A stretch of 64,000 nt of DNA from Streptomyces mobaraensis (GTDB taxonomy: Bacteria; Actinomycetota; Actinomycetes; Streptomycetales; Streptomycetaceae). A program made the translations under genes and the position numbers. Position 1 is the stretch's first letter. Each line of letters starts with the position of its first letter. The DNA is taken from the NCBI RefSeq assembly GCF_020099395.1, contig NZ_CP083590.1, forward strand, positions 6,944,001 to 7,008,000. The letters are read 5' to 3'. Positions 57,710 to 64,000 of the stretch are shown here, one piece after another. The notes under the pieces were generated by a model, which worked only from the letters and a program-made list of their open reading frames with translations, was not told the DNA's origin and ran no database searches.

Positions 57710-59149
57710 CTACCCCCGCCTTCCGGCCCGCTTCCGCGCCGGCCCGAGCGACGCCGCCAACGCCAGCCCCGCGAACGGCAGGAGCGCCACCACGGCCCAC
57801 CGGGCCCCCGCCTCCCCGGCGAGGTGGAGGGTCAGAGTGACCAGGGCGATACCGAGGGCCGTGCCCAGCCCCCGGGCCATGTTGATCAGGCCGCCGCCGG
57901 TGCCGGCGGAGTGCGTGGGGAGCGCCGCCATCACCGTCGCGTTGTTGGCCGGCGTGTAGACGCCCAGTCCCAGGCCGAGCAGTGCCAGCAGCGGGACCAG
58001 GGGGAACGCGGTCAGCGGCAGGACGGCCAACACCGCCAGCGCCGTGAGGCAGACGAGCGCGCCCAGTACACAGCGCGCCCGGTCCGACAGCCCGGCCGGC
58101 AGGACGCGCTCCGCGCAGGTCGCGGCCAGGGCGAAGCCCGCGGGGAGGGCGGTCAGCACCAGGCCGGCCAGGAGTTCCGACGCCCCCTCGGCCGTGAGGG
58201 CCGCGGGCACCAGCACCAGCGGTCCGAACAGCACCAGGTAGTCGCACAGCGCCCCCGCGAGCCCCGCCGCGACCGTCCGCGAGCGCAGCAGCGCCGGGTC
58301 GAGCAGCGGCCGGGGCCGGGAGCGCGAGCGCGACAGGAAGGCCCAGCCGGCGACCACCGACAGGACCAGCAGCACGGCCACCGACCAGCCGGGGAACGGC
58401 AGTCCGGAGGCGGCGGACAGGCCCAGCAGCAGCGCGGTCGTGGAGGCGGCCAGCAGCACCGGGCCCAGCGGGTCGAAGCCGCCGGACGGGGCGCGGCCGC
58501 GGGTCCGGGGCAGCAGGTACCGCCCGGCCACCAGCGCGACGACGCCCACCGGCACGTTCACCGCGAACACCCAGCGCCAGCCGACCGCCGACACCAGCGC
58601 CCCGCCGATCGTCGGCCCCAGGGCCAGCCCCAGCGCCTGGGCCGCCGCCTGCACACCCAGCGCCGCCCGCAGCCGGCCGCGCGGCGCGCTGGTGGTCACC
58701 AGGGCCACGCTGTTCGCCTGCATCATCGCCGCCCCCACGGCCTGCGCCACCCGCGCCCCGACCAGCACGGCCAGCGAGGGCGCCAGCCCGCAGCCTGCCG
58801 AGGCCACGGTGAACAGCGCGAACCCGTGCAGGTAGAACAGCTTGCGGCCGTGGACGTCGGCCAGCCGCCCCACCGGCACCAGCAGCGCCACCAACGTCAG
58901 CAAGTAGGCGAGCGACACCCACTCCACGGCGGCCGTCGAGGCGTGGAACTCGGCGCTCAGGCCGCGGTACGTGAGGGTGACCACGCTCGCGTCCAACTGC
59001 CCCATGAAGGCGCCGAAACACACCGTCGCCACCGCCAGCCGCCAGGCCCCTGGCCGCTCCCGTATCCGCCGCGGCCTCGGCCGTTCCTCGGACAGCACCG
59101 CCGGGAGCCGCCGCCGCTGCGGCACCCGCGGGGCGGGACGACCGTCCAT
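57710..59149 (-). CDS. MFS transporter (DHA2-like)
   Basis: 479 residues. FMGQLDASVVTLTYRGL in span 1 (the QLD-type DHA2 motif), GRLADVHGRKLFYLHG (motif A), GVQAAAQALGLALGPTIGGAL (motif C), about 14 spans. Proton-linked efflux of drugs or siderophores. GGAGGAAC stands before ATG 59149; the frame is open upstream without homology. Divergent from the LCP gene. Terminates into dispersed element copy 3. Confidence 0.9.
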   Translation of the reverse strand: MDGRPAPRVPQRRRLPAVLSEERPRPRRIRERPGAWRLAVATVCFGAFMGQLDASVVTLTYRGLSAEFHASTAAVEWVSLAYLLTLVALLVPVGRLADVHGRKLFYLHGFALFTVASAGCGLAPSLAVLVGARVAQAVGAAMMQANSVALVTTSAPRGRLRAALGVQAAAQALGLALGPTIGGALVSAVGWRWVFAVNVPVGVVALVAGRYLLPRTRGRAPSGGFDPLGPVLLAASTTALLLGLSAASGLPFPGWSVAVLLVLSVVAGWAFLSRSRSRPRPLLDPALLRSRTVAAGLAGALCDYLVLFGPLVLVPAALTAEGASELLAGLVLTALPAGFALAATCAERVLPAGLSDRARCVLGALVCLTALAVLAVLPLTAFPLVPLLALLGLGLGVYTPANNATVMAALPTHSAGTGGGLINMARGLGTALGIALVTLTLHLAGEAGARWAVVALLPFAGLALAASLGPARKRAGRRG

Positions 59150-59418
59150 GCCTGTTCCTCCTCCGCGCCGCGCCGGCCCTCCCGGGCGCGGTGTCCGACC
59201 ACCTCCGACGCTAGCGCCGCTCCCGTCCCCGCCGCGAACGGGGGTTCGGCGGGCGCCTGTCGGACGTACGGCCGCTCGCCTGTCGGACGTACGGCCTCCG
59301 GAACACGCCGCTCCGGCCGCGGCCGTCACCGGACCCCCGCCTGGCTCGTTGAGCGGGCGGGCGGGTACGGGTCGCCGATGACCGCCCGCCGGCGACGGCA
59401 CGGCAGGAAGGGCGGGCG

Positions 59419-60999
59419 ATGCGCGACCCCCGCGGCAACCGCGAACCCCGCGGGGGCAGGAACGGGCACCGGGGAACCGACGGCCGGGCGAGACCCGCCC
59501 GGCACCCGGGCAGGCCCGCCCGCAGCCCGGGCCACGCCGCCCGGATCGGCGTCTGCCTGGCCTCGGCCGCCGTCCTCGCGGTCGCCGGCACCGGCTGGCT
59601 CGCCGGCCACTGGATCGGCGACGGCCTGACCACCTCCCGGGCGCTCGACGCCCTGCGCGAGAAGGCGCCGCGCAAGCTCGACGACTCCGTCAACGTCCTG
59701 CTGATCGGCCTCGACAGCCGCAAGGACATGAACGGCCGCGACCTGCCCCGGCAGTTCGTCCAGGACGAACTGCACGCCGGCTCCAGCGCCATCGGCGGCT
59801 ACAACACCAACACCCTGATCCTGATGCACATCCCGGCCGGCGGCGGCCGCGTCACCGCGTTCTCCATCCCCCGCGACGACTACGTCACGGTCGCCGGCGG
59901 ACGCGGCGAGCACAAGATCAAGGAGGCGTACGGGATCGCCAAGGCCGAGGCCGAGGACCGGCTGGCCGCCGAGGGTGTCAGGGGCGCCGAGCTGGAGCAC
60001 CGCAGCCGCGAGGCGGGCCGGGAGACGACCCTCGCGACGGTCCAGGACTTCCTCGGGGTCCCCATCGACCACTTCGCCGAGGTCAACCTGCTCGGCTTCT
60101 ACGACATCGCCAAGGTGCTGCAGCCGATCCCGGTGTGCCTGCGCCACGCCGTCCACGACCACTACTCCGGCGCGGACTTCCCGGCCGGGCGCCAGGAGCT
60201 CGACGCCCGCCAGTCCCTCGCCTTCGTCCGGCAGCGGCACGGCCTGGTCAACGGCGACCTCGACCGCACCCACCGGCAGCAGGCGTTCCTCTCCTCCGTG
60301 ATGCACAAGCTCACCTCCCAGGGCGCCTGGGGGGACCTGGACAAGCTCGAAGGGCTCCTCGACGTCGTCAAGAAGGACGTCGTCCTCGACGACCAGTGGG
60401 ACCTCCTCGACTTCGCCCAGCAGGTCCCCAATCTCACCGGCGGCAACGCCGAGTTCCACACCCTGCCCATCGCCGGGTTCGCCAGCCGCAAGGGGGAGGC
60501 CGTCAACCTCGTCGACCCCGAGCGGATCCGCGGCATCGTCCGAGCCATGACCGACCACCGGCGGCCCCCCGAGCCCGCCCCCTCCGCCGCTCCCGCCCCC
60601 ACCCTCCCGGCCGACGCGTCCTCGACCACCGTCGAGGTGCGCAACGCCTCCGGGGTGCCGGGCGCCGCGGCCGCCGAGTCCCGGGCCCTGGCCGCCCTCG
60701 GCTACACCCCCGGGCGGATCGCCAACGCCCCCGGCGCCACCGCCACCACCGTCACCCACGGCGACGGCGCGGACGCCGCCGCCCGCCACATCGCCGCCCG
60801 CCTCGGCACCGACCCGCTCCGCGACTCCGCGGTCCCCGCCCGGCACGTCGTCGTCACCCTCGGCACCGCCCCCCGCACCCCGCGGCCGGAGGGCGACACC
60901 TCCGCCCGGCCGCTCCTCCAGGACGCGAACGGCCGGATGCCGGACGACGCGTTCCACGGCCCGTCCGTGCGGATGGGCGGCGTCACCTGCGTCGACTGA
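59419..60999 (+). CDS. LCP (LytR-CpsA-Psr) family protein with LytR_C domain
   Basis: 526 residues. Basic cytosolic start, one membrane span (about 42-66), LCP domain about 90-330 (VNVLLIGLDSRK, SIPRDDYV, GFYDIAKVL, FVRQRHGLVNGDLDRTHRQQAFL) and LytR_C about 405-490 (STTVEVRNASGVPG). Arg101, Arg152 and Arg/His in the RQRH block should hold the lipid pyrophosphate. The usual Asp in the (R/S)D(T/S) segment is Asn here (YNTNTLILMH). LCP enzymes attach polymers to peptidoglycan. ATG 59419. A strong hairpin follows. It could anchor the polymer of the 9.5-20 kb locus, but that is speculation. Confidence 0.9.
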   Translation: MRDPRGNREPRGGRNGHRGTDGRARPARHPGRPARSPGHAARIGVCLASAAVLAVAGTGWLAGHWIGDGLTTSRALDALREKAPRKLDDSVNVLLIGLDSRKDMNGRDLPRQFVQDELHAGSSAIGGYNTNTLILMHIPAGGGRVTAFSIPRDDYVTVAGGRGEHKIKEAYGIAKAEAEDRLAAEGVRGAELEHRSREAGRETTLATVQDFLGVPIDHFAEVNLLGFYDIAKVLQPIPVCLRHAVHDHYSGADFPAGRQELDARQSLAFVRQRHGLVNGDLDRTHRQQAFLSSVMHKLTSQGAWGDLDKLEGLLDVVKKDVVLDDQWDLLDFAQQVPNLTGGNAEFHTLPIAGFASRKGEAVNLVDPERIRGIVRAMTDHRRPPEPAPSAAPAPTLPADASSTTVEVRNASGVPGAAAAESRALAALGYTPGRIANAPGATATTVTHGDGADAAARHIAARLGTDPLRDSAVPARHVVVTLGTAPRTPRPEGDTSARPLLQDANGRMPDDAFHGPSVRMGGVTCVD

Positions 61000-61018
61000 C
61001 GGAGAGAACGCGGAACGC

Positions 61019-61057
61019 GACGACCGCGGGGCCGCCCTCGCGGGCCCCGCGGTCGTC
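61019..61057. terminator. Bidirectional terminator, 15-bp perfect stem
   Basis: GACGACCGCGGGGCC (61019-61033) and GGCCCCGCGGTCGTC (61043-61057) with a 9-nt loop, between the convergent LCP and DUF4142 genes. Confidence 0.8.
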
Positions 61058-61100
61058 AGGGGGTTGTCGCCGGACGTGCCGGAGGTACCGGCCGTATCGG

Positions 61101-61628
61101 CTACCGGTGCCGCGGCGGCATATGCATCATGCAGTCGCGCACCATGTCCAGGTGCTTGGCGACGATGGGCCGCGCCTTCTTGGCCGCCTCCCGGACCGTC
61201 GCGTCCTTGCCGCGCGCCGCCTCGGCGTCCAGCAGGTCCAGCGTCTGGACGTGCGCGGTGTCCTGGGCCCGCAGCCAGAGGTTGTCGTAGGCGCGGGTGC
61301 GCGCCTTCTTCCGGATCTCCTTCAGCTCCTGCTCCTGCTTCGGGGTGACCGAGCGGGGCAGCGCCACCTTCAGCTTGCGGCCGAGCTCCTCGACCCCCCT
61401 GTCCAGCAGCGTGTGGTCGCGGACCAGCACCTTCCCGGTCTCCCGCACGCACATCGACACGGCGTTCTTCTGCGCGTCGCCGCCGGCGGCGATCTCGGCC
61501 ATGTTGCCCTGGTGCACCGCGCCGAGGAAGGCGTCGTCGAGGGCGTCCGTGGCGAGGGCCGTACCGGCCGGCCCCATGGCGAGGGTGAGGACCGCCAGCG
61601 CCGTCGTGGCCCGGTGTCGCATACGCAT
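61101..61628 (-). CDS. Secreted DUF4142 protein
   Basis: 175 residues. Signal peptide (ALAVLTLAMGPAGTALAT), then DUF4142: DDAFLGAVHQGNMAEIAAGGDAQKNAVSMCVRETGKVLVRDHTLLDRGVEELGRKL, a four-helix ferritin-like bundle. His near 39 (VHQ) and near 79 (RDHT) could bind metal. Two Cys. Function unknown; some members belong to stress responses. ATG at 61628. Confidence 0.85.
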   Translation of the reverse strand: MRMRHRATTALAVLTLAMGPAGTALATDALDDAFLGAVHQGNMAEIAAGGDAQKNAVSMCVRETGKVLVRDHTLLDRGVEELGRKLKVALPRSVTPKQEQELKEIRKKARTRAYDNLWLRAQDTAHVQTLDLLDAEAARGKDATVREAAKKARPIVAKHLDMVRDCMMHMPPRHR

Positions 61629-61857
61629 CGTTCGCTGCTCCGTTCGTCGTCGGCCCGCGGCACACCGCGCGCGCGGGCCCGTCCGGCCGAGGGCCGCCCG
61701 TCGCGGCCCCTCACGGAGCTGAACAATGCACCCGGCACAGGGCCGTTGACCTGCCGGACGCCGTCCGTCCCGCCATTTGGCGGCGTTCTTTTCGGGCGAT
61801 CGGGGGTATGGGGGTCCGGCCCGCCGGGCCGGGGGCGGTCGGCCGGGTCGGGGGCGG

Positions 61858-62466
61858 TCAGCCGAAGAGGCCCGTCACCAGGCCGGTCAGGGTGCCGATG
61901 AGACCGGTCGTCAGGTTGGCGAGGACGCCCAGCAGCTTGGTGACCAGCGACAGCAGGCCGCCGGTGTCCCCGGCGCCGTCGGCGGCGCGCGGGGCGAGCT
62001 CGTCCCGTACCCGCTGGGCGTCCGCCACGATCCGGGCGACGGCGGCCCGGTCCGGGGCGGCCGCCGCGGCCTGCTCCCGCAGTCCCGTGCGGGCCGCGAT
62101 CAGCACGTCGAGCCGTTCCCGTACCGCGTCGCAGGCCCGGCGCTGCTCGGCCGACGGGCTCCGCACGGCCCCGCACGCGGCGGCGGCCTCGGCGGCGCGC
62201 TGCCCGATGGCGTCCTGGTCCAGCACCCGCAGGGCGTCCGCCGCGACCCGGCGCAGCGCGTCAGGACCGCCGGCGGCCCCCGCCTCGGCGACCGGCAGCG
62301 GCGCCGTGGACAGCGCGACGGCGCCGGGCGCCGGACTGCCGGACGGCACGGGCGCGCCCGCGGGGACGGCGACGGTGGGCGGGGCGTCGGCGAGGGCGGG
62401 GACGGCGGCGAGGGCTGCGCACAGGGCCGCCGCCGTGAGAAGACCGGTTCTGCGGAGGGCGTCCAT
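61858..62466 (-). CDS. Small secreted helical protein with hydrophobic C-terminus
   Basis: 202 residues. Signal peptide (LLTAAALCAALAAVPALADA), Pro/Ala linker, helical middle part (EQRRACDAVRERLDVLIAARTGLREQ) with two Cys, then a C-terminal Leu/Gly/Thr-rich hydrophobic helix (LLSLVTKLLGVLANLTTGLI, TLTGLVTGLFG). The plan matches the protein at 22558. No known domain. ATG at 62466. May coat or insert at the surface. Confidence 0.72.
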   Translation of the reverse strand: MDALRRTGLLTAAALCAALAAVPALADAPPTVAVPAGAPVPSGSPAPGAVALSTAPLPVAEAGAAGGPDALRRVAADALRVLDQDAIGQRAAEAAAACGAVRSPSAEQRRACDAVRERLDVLIAARTGLREQAAAAAPDRAAVARIVADAQRVRDELAPRAADGAGDTGGLLSLVTKLLGVLANLTTGLIGTLTGLVTGLFG

Positions 62467-62675
62467 CGGGTGCTCCTTCGGAGAGGGGATCCTGGCGCCA
62501 CCCTGCGACCGGTCCCGGAGGGCCGCAAACGGAGAGATGGGTGCGATGGTGTGTCAGCTGATGGCCCGTCGGTTCTTTGGCCGACGCCCCATCAGGTGTC
62601 GGTCGGTCAGCTGACATCTCGTGAGTTCGTCGGCCCGCTCTGGGCTGAACGGGGCACTTGTCCCATGACGAGCTG

Positions 62676-63236
62676 TCAGTGACGGGGGGCGCTGTCGGGG
62701 AGGAACCTGGGGGTCCGCGTCGGAGGGTCGAAGTAGGAGGAGTCGGTCGTGCCGGTGAGGACGCCGAGGAGGAAGTCGGCGGCCGGGACGCCGTAGTGCT
62801 CCCACTCCGGGCCCCGGCCCTCGTTGAGGATCACCGTCCAGTCGTGCGGCGCGGTGCCGGGCCGGAGGAGCCAGTAGAGGAAGTGGCCGTTGCCCTCCAC
62901 GTAGGCGAAGGGCAGGACGGCACTGCCCGCCGCCCGCAGCTCGGCCGGCCGGGGCTCGCCCTGCTCCCACAGGTCGGCGAGGATCTCGGCGCGCTCCGCG
63001 GACTGGGCGACGAGGTCGTTGTGCGGCTCTTCCTGCCCAGGGGCCAGGAGCCGGATCTCCTGGTCGCGGCAGTCGTCCGGGAACGCGAAGAAGCCGCCTC
63101 CGTAGAGGTCGACGAGCTGCCGGTAGTCGGCGGGGAGAGCGCTGCCCAGCCGTGCCTCGACCCCTGACCAATCGTGCGGGCGCGGTGGGGCGGGGGGCGG
63201 GACGAGCCGGGCGAGGCGGGCGACGGCGGGGAGCAC
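62676..63236 (-). CDS. SMI1/KNR4 (SUKH) family protein
   Basis: 186 residues. DWSGVEARLGSALPADYRQLVDLYGGGFFAF and the Trp/Tyr-rich later part (NGHFLYWLLRPG, DWTVILNEGR, WEHYGVPAADFLLGVLTG) are SUKH-type. Members often act as immunity proteins against nuclease toxins, but no toxin gene is adjacent, and many are solitary housekeeping-type proteins. GTG start at 63236 follows GGAGGA. Confidence 0.85.
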   Translation of the reverse strand: MLPAVARLARLVPPPAPPRPHDWSGVEARLGSALPADYRQLVDLYGGGFFAFPDDCRDQEIRLLAPGQEEPHNDLVAQSAERAEILADLWEQGEPRPAELRAAGSAVLPFAYVEGNGHFLYWLLRPGTAPHDWTVILNEGRGPEWEHYGVPAADFLLGVLTGTTDSSYFDPPTRTPRFLPDSAPRH

Positions 63237-63607
63237 GGGTCCTCCGGATGGATGTGACGGGTGGCGGACGGACGGACGGGCGGGAGGGGAGGGCCGGTGC
63301 GGGGGCGGGCGGGGGCAGTGCCTTACGGGTTTGAGGGCGTCCCGCGCCGGTCCCGTTCGGTCCGGGTGGGGTTCCCCGCGGCCCGTCGGTTCCGGTCACC
63401 GTCCGGCCGGCGGTGGTCACGGTCGTCGTCCGGTCGGTGGCGGCCGGGCGGGGCCCGCCGATCACGGCCACTGACGGCTGAGGGCGGGGGCAGAGAGCGG
63501 GCCGGCGGCCCCCGTCGCCGTCCGGCCGGTCACGGTCACGGCGCACGCCGGCGCTCGCCGGCATCGGCCAATCGCACGGCCGGGACCGTCACGGCTGCCG
63601 GCGTCCG
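63237..63607. other. 371-bp intergenic region
   Basis: No gene supported. Rich in repeated CGGTCACGGTC and CCGGCCGG words (63390-63600), which could form several hairpins. It separates the SMI1 gene's start from the 3' end of the response regulator. Confidence 0.5.
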
Positions 63608-64000
63608 TCATCGTGCCTCCGCCTCAAGCCAGGCCAGGACCGCCCGGACGCGGCGGTGGCCGCCGTCCGCCGTGGGGAGGCCGAGCTTGGTGAAGATGTT
63701 GCCGATGTGCTTGTTGACCGAGGTCTCGGCGATGAACAGCCGCTCCCCGATGGCCGCGTTGCCGTGCCCCTCGGCCATCAGCGCCAGCACCTCCCGCTCC
63801 CGGGGACTCAGCGCCGCCAGCGGGTCGGCCCGGGTGCTCCGCACCATCAGCTGCGAGATCACCTCCGGGTCCATCGCCGCCTGGCCGGCCGCGACCCGGT
63901 CCAGCGCGTCCAGGAACTCGTCCACCCGGCCGATCCGGTCCTTGAGCAGGTAGCCGACGCCGCCAGCGCCGGCGGCGAGCAGCCGTGAGGCGTACGCCTG
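63608..64000 (-). CDS. LuxR/NarL family response regulator, C-terminal part (runs off right edge)
   Basis: The last 130 residues of a minus-strand gene; the rest lies beyond the window. End of receiver domain (LLAAGAGGVGYLLKDRIGRVDEFLDALDRVAAGQ, with the conserved Lys) and full LuxR HTH (LAALSPREREVLALMAEGHGNAAIGERLFIAETSVNKHIGNIFTKLGL). A sensor kinase may lie further right. Confidence 0.9.
   Translation of the reverse strand, partial: QAYASRLLAAGAGGVGYLLKDRIGRVDEFLDALDRVAAGQAAMDPEVISQLMVRSTRADPLAALSPREREVLALMAEGHGNAAIGERLFIAETSVNKHIGNIFTKLGLPTADGGHRRVRAVLAWLEAEAR

Noticed and set aside
59326..61665. Minus-strand frame of 779 codons across the LCP gene
   Set aside because: Antisense of the LCP gene and DUF4142 region; composition typical of shadows.
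1..64000. tRNA or rRNA genes, prophage modules, toxin-antitoxin pairs
   Set aside because: No cloverleaf-like sequence, rRNA block or phage gene recognised; the SMI1/KNR4 protein has no toxin neighbour, so an immunity role was not called.

Overview
The window is very G+C-rich DNA (third codon positions almost always G or C) packed with genes that read like a Streptomyces or close relative: GTG/TTG starts, Ser/Thr kinase plus lipoprotein pairs, Tat and lipoprotein signals, SpoIIE-type phosphatase, LCP proteins, and families largely confined to actinomycetes (DUF6777, DUF5995, DUF4232, DUF2690). No tRNA, rRNA, CRISPR array or phage module was recognised. It looks like accessory or sub-telomeric chromosome rather than core: many small transcription units, a transposase relic, three genes with frameshifts and many minisatellites.

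Layout. 1-4300: MocR regulator divergent from a LysE exporter, then a DUF6777 lipoprotein downstream of a transmembrane Ser/Thr kinase. 4400-8900: dispersed inverted-repeat element, membrane-anchored antigen-85-like esterase, epoxide-hydrolase-like enzyme, 2OG-Fe dioxygenase, secreted protein. 9543-19883: exopolysaccharide locus, the most interesting part. It holds a secreted deacetylase resembling Agd3, a PelF glycosyltransferase, a 12-span membrane protein, a LegB-type nucleotide-sugar 4,6-dehydratase, a sugar nucleotidyltransferase, a second SDR, a spherulin-4 (GH135-like) hydrolase and a GH114 polygalactosaminidase lipoprotein. These families are those of bacterial Pel and of fungal galactosaminogalactan synthesis, but the sugar-supply genes point to a deoxy-hexosamine. 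20030-20695: a cyclic di-AMP (ydaO) riboswitch followed by an NlpC/P60 hydrolase.

20756-34432: small enzymes, a pentapeptide-repeat protein, a TolB-like lipoprotein, an XRE regulator facing a Tat-exported glycosidase-like protein, DUF5995, arylamine N-acetyltransferase, YbdK-type ligase and a universal stress protein. 34704-40425: response regulator-MFS operon followed by a 17-residue-repeat protein, an Lrp regulator divergent from an SDR-aldo/keto reductase pair, and an HxlR regulator. 40541-49721: frameshifted hydrolase, a 2OG-Fe oxygenase/FAD protein/SDR group, transposase relic, and a PadR-FAD monooxygenase operon. 49883-64000: pseudogene, MarR and MFS genes, SpoIIE phosphatase, IclR regulator with a late frameshift, S4 RNA-binding protein, MFS, LCP protein, DUF4142, SMI1/KNR4, and a truncated LuxR response regulator at the edge.

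Cross-cutting signals: a 20-bp GGGGGA...TCCCCC motif occurs three times, each exactly 45 bp upstream of a similar YAGCSTGG -10-like element (upstream of a membrane protein, a universal stress protein and the IclR gene), which suggests a small stress regulon. Three 190-210 bp inverted-repeat elements share sequence. Tandem arrays with a 15-nt period occur at three places, two of them inside the polysaccharide locus.
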